From: Ignavibacteriales bacterium
Lineage (GTDB): Bacteria; Bacteroidota; Ignavibacteria; Ignavibacteriales; Melioribacteraceae
Length of the DNA stretch: 33,715 bases
Direction: 5' to 3'
Assembly: GCA_021740915.1 (NCBI GenBank)
Contig: JAIOYW010000027.1
Span: forward strand, 1 to 33,715
In this document: piece by piece, positions 1-7,861 of the stretch
Numbering within the stretch: position 1 is the first letter of the stretch
Layout: every line of letters begins with the position of its first letter
The notes under the pieces: model-generated
Database searches by the model: none
What the model saw: only the letters and a program-made list of their open reading frames with translations
What the model was told of the DNA's origin: nothing
Program-made: the position numbers and the translations under genes

Positions 1-107
1 CAATGAATAATTCCTCTTATGTTAAATCCAACATAATAAATATTGCAGAAAGATCAAAAATGGGACAGAGTGTCTTGTGATTTTTTTTAACCCCGGATTT
101 CGCATCA
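1..107. repeat. Partial copy A of a dispersed repeat
   Basis: The first 107 bases match 12797-12899 with only a few differences, so the window opens inside the right-hand part of the repeat whose other copies lie at 3600-4133, 5628-6024 and 12369-12899. The similarity ends just after the shared aaccccggattt stretch. No gene is seen in it. Confidence 0.8.
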
Positions 108-180
108 GAAAACGATGCCAAAACCCCACACTCTGCCGACAGGCAGGAACGCGGTCGCGTGGAAAAGCTAGTTAGGCACG
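100..180. other. attC-like boundary upstream of the Fic module
   Basis: GTTAGGC at 171-177 matches the integron R' consensus GTTRRRY and is followed by a leader and the plus-strand antitoxin gene at 241. A short CCTGCC-type palindrome (tgccgacaggcagg) lies just upstream. A matching left half is not clear, so only the right boundary is supported. Confidence 0.35.
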
Positions 181-240
181 ATTTAACAATTTCAACTCAA
201 ACTCTGTTTATATATATTTAGATAAACAATTGAGGATACT

Positions 241-372
241 ATGAATAAACCAAAATTCTCTATAGATAAAGCCAGGAAAGCCGTTGAAGTCTCTTCAAAA
301 ATTGAAGGGCATAAAATATCAGGAAAAAGAGCAACTAAAACAAAAAGAAATAAATCCAAAGTCAAAAGTTGA
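241..372 (+). CDS. Fic antitoxin, small (43 aa)
   Basis: This short gene is preceded by a good ribosome site (TTGAGG, about 7 nt before the ATG). The peptide contains SSKIEG, which fits the (S/T)xxxE(G/N) inhibitory motif of class I Fic antitoxins. In that family the motif helix inserts into the Fic active site and blocks ATP positioning, so AMPylation is prevented. The C-terminal half is very rich in Lys and Arg. The stop codon overlaps the start of the following fic gene by one base (TGATG), so the two were translationally coupled. The antitoxin reads intact although its partner is broken. Identification rests on the motif and on the neighbour. Confidence 0.75.
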   Translation: MNKPKFSIDKARKAVEVSSKIEGHKISGKRATKTKRNKSKVKS

Positions 373-997
373 TGTCAAAATACACTCAAAATAAAAGCTA
401 TATTTATTATTAGAACACCGACAATCCAGTTAATAAACTCAATATTCAGGATATAAAAATTATCGAAGAAGAAGAAAGAAAACTTCTTCTGAGCGGATAT
501 TCTTATTTCCATATAAACCTGAAAGAAACGACGCTATTTGATGAAAAATACTTCAAAGAGCTTCACCGAAAAACTTTCGATAGATTGTATTCTTTTGCCG
601 GGAAATATAGGACACTAAATATTTCAAAGGGCTATACATCTTTTTGCAGGTTCGATTCTTAGAAAATACATCTAAGGAGATTTTTCGTAGTTTAGCTTCA
701 GAAAATTATTTGAAAGATTATTCAATAAAACCAAAAGAAGAATTCGCGGTAAAGATTTCCTTTTTCATGTGCGAGTTGATAGCGCTTCACCCGTTTTTTG
801 AACTTAACGGGAGAATAACAAGATTATTTTTCGATATGATTGCTACCTACAATGGTTACGAATATATAGATTATCATGATGCTCTCGAAATTGAAGATGG
901 AGAGAATAAATTTATAAACGCTTCTATCGATTGTATGTTAAGCAATGATAACAAAATGTATCAAATAATTTTAGCCGGCTTGAAAAAGGCAGAATAA
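372..997 (+). pseudogene. Broken Fic/DOC-family AMPylase toxin gene
   Basis: Reading from the ATG at 372 gives 13 codons and then an in-frame TAG at 411-413. The same frame continues with Fic-like sequence up to about 648, where one base is missing (FCRF where an FCQVRF-like string is expected), and the rest reads in another frame to 997. The catalytic region is visible in the last part as HPFFELNGR, compared with the Fic consensus HPFxxGNGR. The invariant His, Asn and second Gly-Arg are kept, but the first Gly is Leu. Fic enzymes transfer AMP to Ser, Thr or Tyr of targets. Two independent lesions indicate an inactive gene. The last 117 codons are open from a TTG at 644 but would lack the N-terminal helices. 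Confidence 0.8.
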
Positions 998-1039
998 TAT
1001 ATCCGGTAGTGTAAGAACTGTTGTGTTAATGGATTAATT

Positions 1040-1270
1040 CATGGTTGTGAAGTTCAGCAGTGTGCCATTCACCAGATCAGAAATTCAATTCGTTATGTTG
1101 CCTCAAAAAATCAGAAAGAATTTATGCAGGATTTGAAGCCGGTTTATCAAGCTCCAACAGAAGAAGCCGGGCTTTTAGCCCTTGATAAATTAGAAGAAAA
1201 ATGGGGTGATAAATATCCTTATCCCAAAAAATCCTGGAGAAATAATCGGAATAACTTGTTTCGTGCGGCT
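1040..1270 (+). pseudogene. IS256-family transposase fragment
   Basis: Reading from 1040, the frame gives a peptide with CAIHQIRNSIRYV, then DLKPVYQAPTEEA, LEEKWGDKYP and KSW. These match the conserved region of IS256-family (MULE-type) transposases around the Cx2HxxR motif. There is no start codon, the N-terminal DDE residues are absent, and homology is lost near 1265, where the neighbouring minus-strand gene ends. No terminal inverted repeats were found. It is a remnant of a past insertion that has recombined away at both ends. Confidence 0.85.
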
Positions 1271-1950
1271 TATTTATTCTCTATATAATTTCCTTTACGA
1301 GTCGGAATACCTGAGTTCCTTTTCAACCAATTCAGGAATTTATTATCACATTTTTCTATACAAGCATAAAACCAATTTGAAAGAATATATAATATTGAGA
1401 ATATAATAACGATAACAATGCTAAATATTATGTTGTTCAAAATACCTTCTGACGAATAATTTACTTTTTCTATCAACCTCAGACTTATAAATATTTTTAG
1501 AAGATAAAGCGATACAATAAGATTAACGGCAAACAATATTATTCTAACCGGATTAAAATGAAAGGATGCTGATTCAATTTTAACCCTTTCCCAATCGTGC
1601 TTCAGCAGGAATGATACTGCATTTTCGATCTCATCTTTTAATTTATTTTTGTCGGCTGAGTAATCAGATAGATTCTTTAACTTGTTAACTATATATAAAT
1701 CTTTTGGATCTTCAGGATTTAGTCTTAGCTGAAGTTCGGAAGCAATTTTTTCAACATTCACGTTGTTATCGTCTCTAAGTTGTGGTATTAATTCACGAAT
1801 CCTTTTTCTCCATTTACGGCGTTCATTAGTTATATGTTTTAATGAATTATTTTTGTCATTAATCCTTTTTTGCAAATAGCTTCCTATTATACTTCCTATG
1901 CTTAATGAAGTTATTATCGCAACAATTAATTGTATCTCATTATTTGTCAT
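1270..1950 (-). CDS. Predicted membrane protein, unknown function
   Basis: The 226-residue protein has one N-terminal membrane segment (about residues 7-28), a basic helical stretch (ERRKWRKRIREL near 45-55), a soluble middle region to about 120, and two further hydrophobic segments (about 130-155 and 170-195) with a Lys-rich tail. I do not recognise the family. The layout recalls small multi-TM proteins that occur in defence and cassette regions, but no catalytic motif is visible. The start lies 19 bases downstream (minus strand) of a GTTAGGTGC motif at 1970-1978, the layout expected of an integron cassette. An AGG lies about 6 nt before the ATG. Confidence 0.7.
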   Translation of the reverse strand: MTNNEIQLIVAIITSLSIGSIIGSYLQKRINDKNNSLKHITNERRKWRKRIRELIPQLRDDNNVNVEKIASELQLRLNPEDPKDLYIVNKLKNLSDYSADKNKLKDEIENAVSFLLKHDWERVKIESASFHFNPVRIILFAVNLIVSLYLLKIFISLRLIEKVNYSSEGILNNIIFSIVIVIIFSILYILSNWFYACIEKCDNKFLNWLKRNSGIPTRKGNYIENK

Positions 1951-1969
1951 AATTACCTATATATATTTT

Positions 1970-2214
1970 GCACCTAACGGCGCTGCGCCTAACCCGCCGC
2001 CAAGAACAACACTGCAGATTAAAACGACAAAGCCAAAAACCTGCCGGCAGGCAGGTTTAGCAAACTGCACTTATCTTACTGCTCAAGTGAAGTCTGCAAG
2101 TATGTTGTTTACTTAAATTCCATTAAGCAAAATGCCAAACGAAAATGTAAATGTCAAAAAACTTAATTATTCCAGACCGATTTGGCGGTCGGTATTGAGG
2201 CGCGGGTTAGGTGC
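1970..2214 (-). repeat. Large attC-like inverted element
   Basis: The outer ends are an exact inverted repeat: GCACCTAAC at 1970-1978 and GTTAGGTGC at 2206-2214. They fit the integron core-site consensuses RYYYAAC and GTTRRRY. A second pair nests inside (CGCCTAACCCGC with GCGGGTTAGG). The interior shares GGCGGTCGGTnTTGAG and AAGCAAAATGCC blocks with the element at 9417-9580. CCTGCCGGCAGG at 2040-2051 is an added palindrome. At 245 bp it is longer than most attC sites (about 60-140 bp), so this is an attC-like call only. Confidence 0.5.
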
Positions 2215-2266
2215 TAAGTTAAAGTCTCACTACTTTTTACTGAACATTTTTAGTTAATTATAAATA

Positions 2267-2440
2267 TTACTGTACTGCTAATAGGCAGTAAAAACAGAAA
2301 CCGGCAATTGTAAAACGCCACAATGATTTTATAAGCGGATCTTTCAAATTATCATTTAACTTCGGATAAAAAACAAAATAAACCGGAAGTAAAAATGCCG
2401 ATATTTTTAAAAACAAATTGAAATAATTTTTTCTAATCAA
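2267..2440 (-). CDS. Small hydrophobic protein (57 aa)
   Basis: A short frame starts at a TTG (2438-2440) preceded by AAGGA within the end of the preceding reading frame. The peptide has a basic N-terminus, a hydrophobic segment around residues 10-25 (FLKISAFLLPVYFVFYP) and another near the C-terminus (FTIAGFCFYCLLAV), so it is probably a two-TM membrane peptide. The upstream remnant (about 2449-2590) ends in TAA right at the start of this gene, suggesting coupling. I do not recognise it, and the non-ATG start makes it tentative. Confidence 0.4.
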   Translation of the reverse strand: MIRKNYFNLFLKISAFLLPVYFVFYPKLNDNLKDPLIKSLWRFTIAGFCFYCLLAVQ

Positions 2441-2448
2441 CCCATTAA

Positions 2449-2595
2449 TCCTTATTCTTTTTAAGAGAAATTATGGCTCCAGTACAAAACAACAGGAAGT
2501 ATATTATGCTTAGTATTGGTTCCCAGGTTTCGCTTTTTATAAACTGATATATCCCATAATCAATGCAATCGCACTAAATACAAAAAGTAAATTTT
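2449..2595 (-). pseudogene. Frameshifted small membrane protein remnant
   Basis: On the minus strand one frame gives NLLFVFSAIALIMGYISL followed by a stop. The next frame continues with IYQFIKSETWEPILSI and FLLFCTGAIISLKKNKD to a TAA at 2449-2451. The two halves look like consecutive parts of one small two-TM protein split by a frameshift near 2540. No clear start codon is present. It lies between two attC-like elements, so it is probably the first gene of a small decayed cassette. Confidence 0.35.
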
Positions 2596-2649
2596 AAATT
2601 TTATAGTGTTTCTTCCTCTTTTCTAATTCTTAAGTTGTAAAGATGTTGG

Positions 2650-2784
2650 CACCTGACAAACCATTTCACACGCCCACGCGGGTACGATCACGGAATTGTT
2701 CAGCAAGTGATGCCTGTGAATTTACCCGGAAACGATTCGGGGAGACCGAGTGTAGCGAGGGCCGAGTGCAAACAAAGTTAGGCA
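2650..2784 (-). repeat. attC-like imperfect palindrome after the lipoprotein gene
   Basis: On the minus strand the element begins GCCTAACTTTGTTTGC (2769-2784) and ends GGTTTGTCAGGTGCC (2650-2664), an imperfect inverted repeat of about 135 bp. The left end fits the R'' consensus exactly; the right end differs from R' by one base (GTCAGGT). It follows the 2869-3516 gene by about 85 bp, as an attC would follow its cassette gene. The interior is more GC-rich than its surroundings. Confidence 0.5.
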
Positions 2785-2868
2785 TGCTTTTATAAAAACG
2801 AATGTAGTAGTTGAAATTCTCAAGCAAAACTTGCTTCGCACAAATAAGTTCTGGTTCGATTCTAAATC

Positions 2869-3516
2869 TCACGGATTTGTCAATGGCACTTCATTTGTCT
2901 GGACCAACTCGATCCGAACATCATCAATCCAGAGTGAACCTGCTTGCCGAAACTTCAATTCAAACCTTATACTGCCGTCGGTTTCCGGGACAGTATAGTA
3001 GTACTGAAACTGCCGCCACTCACTGTCACCGAGTTCAGATTCACCTAAAATTTCTCTGATCCGAGGGTGTGCAGCGTAGTCCTGTTTCTCTTCTTCGGAT
3101 TGACCGCCAAAGGGATAATATTTTCCTTCGTACCCTATTTCCAGCAAAATTTTGCACTCCTGAGCCTTCAACCAGAAACTAATAGCATAGGTCTTCCCTT
3201 CTTCTGCATCACGAACTTGAAATAGAAACGGTTTCCACCGATTCGTATCTTTATATCTGTGAACCACGATCTTTAGAGATTGATCGCCGCTAACTGCATC
3301 CGTCGTGTCCAAATAAGCTTCCATATCGCCATTCTTGATCGGGTATCTTGAAACTGTCCAGTTTACCGGCAACCCTGATTCCACAAACTCGAAGTCCCCG
3401 TTGTATCCGAGTGCCTCATCATATGGTCCCAAGCCAGGGATAACGCAACTGGAAACAGTCAGGGTAATAACGATACTTGTAACCAGAAAAAGCAATCGAA
3501 ACAAAAGAACCTTCAT
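2869..3516 (-). CDS. Lipoprotein with carbohydrate-binding-like domain
   Basis: I place the start at the ATG reading MKVLLF because AGGAGG lies 9 nt upstream of it. Starting three codons earlier would put the start codon directly against that site. The product (215 aa) has a hydrophobic leader ending in a lipobox-like TVSSC and is probably lipid-anchored. The mature part resembles a jelly-roll carbohydrate-binding module (CBM4/9-like): it opens with GDFEFVESGLPVNW, has a central FWLKAQE strand, and closes with a GSLWIDDVRIE strand, a familiar signature of these domains. No enzymatic domain is attached. It is bounded downstream by an attC-like element and is more GC-rich than nearby genes, suggesting capture from elsewhere. 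Confidence 0.7.
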   Translation of the reverse strand: MKVLLFRLLFLVTSIVITLTVSSCVIPGLGPYDEALGYNGDFEFVESGLPVNWTVSRYPIKNGDMEAYLDTTDAVSGDQSLKIVVHRYKDTNRWKPFLFQVRDAEEGKTYAISFWLKAQECKILLEIGYEGKYYPFGGQSEEEKQDYAAHPRIREILGESELGDSEWRQFQYYYTVPETDGSIRFELKFRQAGSLWIDDVRIELVQTNEVPLTNP

Positions 3517-3599
3517 TGCGATCAACCTCCTAATTTAATGCGTGAGAAAAACCCGTTATTTCCACTTCAAAACGGCTGCATCGGGACATGACTAACTAT

Positions 3600-4133
3600 T
3601 AATTAACCAGCCGGAATAGCTGCCTGATATTCATGTCAGACGGAAAGTTATATCAGGCTAACAAACTTTTAACTCTTTCGGTCTAACGTACTTATTACTC
3701 CTGCGCCTTGTTTAACAACATGTGCATAATTCGCTCCTGCTTTTTCCATATTCATTTTATTTCGCAAATGCTATAGGAAAAACTTCCTGAAAATGGTTTT
3801 CGTTTATGATATTTATTGGCGGGATTGCAAAGTAATGTTACTGCCTGTGAAAGGTAAGCGCTCAATTCCGTGAGCGATAAGGTAAGATGACCTGTTTTTA
3901 AGGAAGAAAAATCCTGCAATGAATTTCCCCCGTTGTGCTGAAAAAGAATGCAAAGAAAAAATATAAAAAAATCAAGATGGGAATTAACGCCTAACAAGAT
4001 TTATCTTAACCCGGGACAGGCAGCAGAAAACGACTCCGGAAAAGCGGGGGCACAGAATATTTGCCCAATGCTCTGTATGCCGTTCCTTTTGTTTAAAAGC
4101 CCGGGGTCAGTTGATTATCAGGATTAATTTCAG
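3600..4133. repeat. Dispersed repeat copy B
   Basis: The 3736-4133 part is about 95% identical by eye to 5628-6024 (copy C). The 3600-3735 part matches 12369-12600 of copy D, except that D carries about 110 extra bases bounded by tcgggcta(a/t)ca direct repeats. After 4133 this copy jumps to sequence matching about 6158-6177, so roughly 133 bp present after copy C is missing here. A minus-strand frame at 3752-3997 resembles the one at 12590-12799 (shared LSLxELSAYL). It is not confidently a gene. No terminal inverted repeat or transposase is visible. Confidence 0.75.
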
Positions 4134-4149
4134 GTTTATTCTATTTCCA

Positions 4150-4263
4150 TCTGAAACATTACAATCAAAATCAAAAGAGCAGCTTACTTTTACAGCCAAC
4201 GTCAATAAATTGTCAAATGCCGCAATGTTAAATGCAGCCGTTTTGATCTGCGGGTTATATGGC
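4150..4263 (-). repeat. attC-like element downstream of the sorted surface protein gene
   Basis: On the minus strand, directly after the 4268 gene end, the sequence runs GCCATATAACC (4253-4263), CGCAGATCAAAACGGC, then GCGGCATTTG. The same order (GCATATAACCAGCC, ATCAAGACGG, GCATTAGGCATTTG) occurs at 11110-11167 after the ankyrin gene. ATATAAC fits the R'' core loosely. The right-hand boundary is unclear because copy B of the dispersed repeat abuts it. Confidence 0.4.
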
Positions 4264-4267
4264 GTAA

Positions 4268-5347
4268 TTATCTAAGCAATGTCATTTTCTTAATTTCTGA
4301 ATAGTTACCACTCACCACTTTATAAAAGTATATTCCGCTCGAAAGATTGCCTGCATTAAATTCCACGATGTGTCTTCCGGCTTGCCTGTGTTCATCTATT
4401 ATGATTGCGGCCTCCATTCCAAGTACATCATATACTATTATTTTCACACGATTATCTGAAGGAATTAAAAACTCTATTTTTGTTGTCGGGTTAAATGGAT
4501 TAGGAAAATTCTGTTTAACAGAAAAATCTGCAGGAACTTCCAAATACACTTCTACTGCGGGTGAGTATTCATACTCGCCATCAGTGTCAATCTGTTTTAA
4601 TCTGTACTGCAGATTTCCAGCCAGCGGATTCTCATCAATAAAAGTATATTCTTTTGGTGAGTTACTATTTGCATGTCCTCGAATAAAACCAATCTTAAAC
4701 CAGTCGCTCTGTAATGACTTCCGCTCTATTTCAAACCCATAATTATTCACTTCTGTTGCGGTGGACCAAAAAAGATGTATTTTGCCATCAGTCAATTTTG
4801 AGTAGAAATTGTTTAATTCAACAGGCAAGGGATTTATTGTGTTAACTGTAACTTTAATGGCATTAACTCCTGCACCGAACATCTCATTGTATTGATACCA
4901 CAGTCCATCGGTACTTTTATACATCCAGCCTCCATTCGGATTATTAACTTCAAAATCAATATAACAGTTATTCGAATTCGTTTCGCTTTCAATAAGAAAA
5001 GCCACTTTTCCGGTTATTTCTGTTCCGCTATTAATTGTTATTGTATGCCAGGAATTTGGATGAGTATTATCGAATGTACCGCTTAAATTTCCGATTACTG
5101 TTAATGTAGGAGTAGTTGTACCAAATTGTGTAACTTTCCATCCCATATTAGTTTCCGGCTCTCCCCACATTGTCTCAATTTTCTCCAAATAATATATACT
5201 GCTTCCAAAATCATAAACGATTCCTGCTTTCCAGGGCATAAGCGCATATAATTGAACATTATAATTAACACCATATTCAATTACCATTTGCTGACCAAAC
5301 GTTTTAGATGTCAGAATAATTAGTATAATAAAAATTCCTGCTTTCAT
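4268..5347 (-). CDS. Secreted protein with C-terminal sorting domain
   Basis: The ATG is preceded by GGGGAGG about 5 nt upstream. The 359-residue product has a signal peptide (hydrophobic to about residue 18, cleavage near TFGQQ) and a beta-rich N-terminal half of unknown fold. A middle segment (LNNFYSKLTDGKIHLFWSTA, then NNYGFEIER) is typical of Ignavibacteria surface proteins. The C-terminal sorting module runs from about residue 280 (FPNPFNPTTKIEF, then VYDVLGME, GNLSSGIYFYKV, and a final KKMTLLR). That module directs type IX-like secretion or surface attachment in the Bacteroidota/Chlorobi group. No catalytic residues are recognisable. The middle and end resemble the lyase at 14705-17722, so both are probably exported by the same machinery. 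Confidence 0.85.
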   Translation of the reverse strand: MKAGIFIILIILTSKTFGQQMVIEYGVNYNVQLYALMPWKAGIVYDFGSSIYYLEKIETMWGEPETNMGWKVTQFGTTTPTLTVIGNLSGTFDNTHPNSWHTITINSGTEITGKVAFLIESETNSNNCYIDFEVNNPNGGWMYKSTDGLWYQYNEMFGAGVNAIKVTVNTINPLPVELNNFYSKLTDGKIHLFWSTATEVNNYGFEIERKSLQSDWFKIGFIRGHANSNSPKEYTFIDENPLAGNLQYRLKQIDTDGEYEYSPAVEVYLEVPADFSVKQNFPNPFNPTTKIEFLIPSDNRVKIIVYDVLGMEAAIIIDEHRQAGRHIVEFNAGNLSSGIYFYKVVSGNYSEIKKMTLLR

Positions 5348-6336
5348 TAGGACCTCCCCATTAAATATTGTTAAACCATTTAACGATTACTCATTCAGAT
5401 CATCGTACAATTTCCCGGAATGTTAACCTAAAATTCTATTCTGCCTGACATTAGATGTAATAAAAGGTTTTTGCCGTAATTCATTATTATTTAGCACCTT
5501 ACTGCATCCTTAATTTATTTGCGCGGAATATCAGCACGATAATTTCATCATGATAATATTCCTCAAACTTATTTATCTGAAGGACTTCAAATCCCCATTC
5601 CAATATGGCTACATGGAATAAATCATTCCTGCTTTTTCCATATTCATTTTATTTCGCAAATGCTATAGGAAAAACTGCCTGAAAATGGTTTTCGTTTATG
5701 ATATTTATTGGCCGGATTGCAAAATAATGCTACTGCCTGTGAAAGGTAAGCGCCCAATTCCGTGAGCGATAAGGTAATATGACCTGTTTTTAAGGAAGAA
5801 AAATCCTGCAATGAATTTCCTCCGTTGTGCCGAAAAGAATGTAAAGAAAAAATATAAAAAAATCAAGATGGGAATTAAAGCCTAACAAGATTTATCTTAA
5901 CCCGGGTCGGGCAGCAGAAAACGACTCCGGAAAAGCGGGGGCACAGAATATTTGCCCAACGCTCTATATGCCGTTCCTTTTGTTTAAAAGCCCGGGAGCG
6001 GTTGATTATCAGGATTAATTTCAGAGAATTTGTGCTGCTTGACTGAATGCTATGTTGTTCCAATGCAGGTTTATTTTAAGCCCAAATACACTGAATCAAA
6101 TGATCCTGATGCTTTGCAATTCAGGAAAGCCTTCTTTTTTATCAGATTAAATTCGGATTTATTCTATTTCTATCTGAAGAATTACTGCGGAGTGTTAAAA
6201 CTTGCAGGACAGGCAGAGTTTTTATCCGCTTTGTTTTACTGTACACCAAAAATATATTTTTATTTTAAGCAAATTTATTTCAACACAACAGATAATTTTG
6301 ATATGCAGAAATAATTCTGTAATAATTTAAAAATGT
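5348..6336. other. Intergenic region with repeat copy C, no confident gene
   Basis: About 280 bp of unremarkable AT-rich sequence precedes repeat copy C (5628-6024). The stretch 6025-6336 contains a 94-codon frame on the plus strand, but it has no recognisable domain, biased composition and no good ribosome site, so I do not call it. It contains the roughly 133 bp that copy B lacks. Confidence 0.6.
5628..6024. repeat. Dispersed repeat copy C
   Basis: It is collinear with 3736-4133 with about 20 scattered differences over 397 bp. One base is lost from an A-run near 5836, so the minus-strand frame open in copy B is shifted here. Both copies contain CCTAACAAG at the start of a GC-richer block (5881-5990 here), recalling the core motif of the attC-like elements. 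Confidence 0.85.
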
Positions 6337-6804
6337 ATGAGGTTTTTAATGTTTTCTAAGTATTTATTAATTATCTGCCTGCTTTTTGCATTTACAGTTA
6401 ATGCACAGCAGGGCGAGGTTCCCGCGAAAGTAAAAAGCTCGTTTGCACAAGCTTATCCCAAGGTAAAAAATGCGAAGTGGAATGTGATAGCGGAAACAGA
6501 GGTGTACGGAGCGGAATATCACGCTTTATTTAATGCCGGTGGACAAAAAACTACAGTTGTTTTGGATGACGAGGGTCAGATTTTAGAAACTAAAGCTGAA
6601 ATTAAAAGCTCAAAACTTCCCGCAAGTGTGAAGACTTTTATTACCAGTAATTTTCCCGGTTTCCAAATTTTTCAAGCCTTCAAAATAACCGGAAAGAGCG
6701 GCGGTAAATTTTTTGAAGCCCGGATTAAATTATCCGAAGCAGAAGTCGATTTATATTTTAATAATGAAGGCGCTCAGGTGGATAAGTCCGAGGTGGATTC
6801 ATAG
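6337..6804 (+). CDS. Periplasmic PepSY-like domain protein
   Basis: The 155-residue protein has a signal peptide (hydrophobic LLIICLLFAFTVNA, cleavage before QQGEV) and two similar halves: PAKVKSSFAQAYPKVKNAKW near residue 30 and PASVKTFITSNFPGFQI near residue 96. Each is followed by an EV(Y)GAEYHA or KFFEARIK strand. This doubled pattern is that of the PepSY-like family (formerly DUF2874), common in the Bacteroidota periplasm and thought to bind or inhibit other proteins. A second ATG at 6349 has GAGG 7 nt upstream and may be the true start. It stands alone on the plus strand. Confidence 0.75.
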   Translation: MRFLMFSKYLLIICLLFAFTVNAQQGEVPAKVKSSFAQAYPKVKNAKWNVIAETEVYGAEYHALFNAGGQKTTVVLDDEGQILETKAEIKSSKLPASVKTFITSNFPGFQIFQAFKITGKSGGKFFEARIKLSEAEVDLYFNNEGAQVDKSEVDS

Positions 6805-7514
6805 CCGAGAATAAAAGCGTTCAGGCATATTTTTTATTTTTTTTTGAACCGCCATCCTTCGGCGGGGAATTCTGATCTTTTTATACTTTCCGTAGAGCCG
6901 GTTAATTTTCTAATTCAGATGCTGATTTAAGATGAATTTTATCTGTGCAGCAAACCGGCTTTTCGGATAGTCCGCATTTTTCAGCCCCCCTATCCCTTAT
7001 GCTGCTCCGCCGGTTCTTTCATAAAACCGCCCGCTAACACTTCCGCAAAGTCTGAGGCGAAGCCAAAGGCGGCGGCATTGCTTCAGTAGATAACTTTTTA
7101 ATCAGACCGACTATCATTTACATATTCCGCCGAACCACAAGCTTTAAACGGAGCTGCAAACTCACTGATTACTTAGGAGCCCGATTTGCGAACAGGGTGA
7201 TCCATAATTGGAGTAATACGGGGACAGGACATTTATTGATCTGTCATTAGGCAAATCAGACAAATGAGCTTTAGTTATCAGGCAAGCAGAAACACCGGCG
7301 AAAAGCTCTTCGCCCGGCTTAATCATACTTCTTGATTACCTGGGAATATTGAAACATTTTTCGTGATAATTACACTTAATTACGACATATTGCCCGGGAA
7401 ATGTAATGTGTGCGAAGCGGATAGCAGAAAGACAGGGAAGATCAATATTTTGCAGTCTGTTTACAAAAATATAATAAAAATATGATAGATTTTTGATTTT
7501 TATTGGCGAATAAA
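6805..7514. other. Long non-coding stretch with decayed repeat sequence
   Basis: No gene is supported. A hairpin CCGCC/GGCGG lies at 6849-6865 after the PepSY-like gene, but its T-run precedes rather than follows it. The stretch around 7075-7130 resembles 9360-9420 (shared TTTTAATnAGAnCGA and TCATTnACA), so it may be a decayed attC-like element. The rest shows no feature I can support. Confidence 0.5.
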
Positions 7515-7622
7515 ATGATTATCAAATTTAATGTTCAAAATTTTGGTTCAATTAAAGACAGACAAACTCTTTCATTCGAAGCAGACAAGTCAACCCATCT
7601 TGAGGATACATACGTCATAAAT
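7515..7622 (+). pseudogene. N-terminal fragment of an AAA-type ATPase gene
   Basis: An ATG at 7515 opens a frame beginning MIIKFNVQNFGSIKDRQTLS and continuing FEADKSTHLEDTYVI. This matches the start of AAA_15/SMC-like ATP-binding proteins (consensus ...F.V.NF.SI.d..tlSfea....h...). Similarity ends near 7622, before the Walker A loop should appear, and the frame stops at 7649. The minus-strand toxin gene runs into this sequence from the other side, so the ATPase gene was cut off by a recombination at about 7620-7640. Such ATPases are frequent in phage-defence loci. Confidence 0.7.
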
Positions 7623-7861
7623 TTCGGCAGACAAACATCAATAATATAATGTACTCCAAATGGGAACTTTCTAACTAAAGCTCTTCTTGTATTCTTATAA
7701 TTTGTAGTGTATGATTCAGGCATGCGCAAAATAGATTCAATTGTTGCATCAAGACTTACTAAAAAATTGAGCCCTAATCCTTTTAATCTTTCTTCATACC
7801 ATTTTACAGCTTCTGATATATCTGATTCCGCTTCCGGCCTGACTATTAATTTATATTTCAT
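7535..7861 (-). CDS. RelE/ParE-family toxin with a foreign C-terminus
   Basis: The N-terminal 80 or so residues are typical of a ParE/RelE-fold toxin: VRPEAESDISEAVKWYEERLKG, then a LRMPESY segment and RRALVRKFPFGVHYIID. The family's final strand (usually a VxxVxHxxR-type segment) is missing. After about residue 77 the protein is translated from the antisense strand of the ATPase fragment at 7515-7622, so the last 30 residues are fortuitous. Loss of the terminal strand with its catalytic residues probably inactivates the ribonuclease or gyrase-poison activity. The start overlaps the upstream antitoxin stop by 4 nt (ATGA). Confidence 0.75.
   Translation of the reverse strand: MKYKLIVRPEAESDISEAVKWYEERLKGLGLNFLVSLDATIESILRMPESYTTNYKNTRRALVRKFPFGVHYIIDVCLPKFMTYVSSRWVDLSASNERVCLSLIEPKF

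Noticed and set aside
411-413. Possible stop-codon recoding (in-frame TAG in fic, HEPN and the PIN partner)
   Set aside because: Other nearby genes end normally with TAG (for example at 6804 and 19680), one interrupted gene uses TAA, and fic also has a frameshift, so ordinary gene decay explains the pattern better.
3752-3997. 81-codon minus-strand frame inside repeat copy B
   Set aside because: It is similar to the frame at 12590-12799, but frameshifted in copy C and without a ribosome site or known domain. Kept as a repeat feature rather than a gene.
6030-6314. 94-codon plus-strand open frame
   Set aside because: It has no ribosome site and no domain, its composition is odd (many Phe and Tyr), and it starts at the edge of repeat copy C. 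Probably chance.
6849-6865. Hairpin CCGCC/GGCGG after the PepSY-like gene as a terminator
   Set aside because: The T-rich run lies before the hairpin, not after it, so it does not fit an intrinsic terminator on the plus strand.
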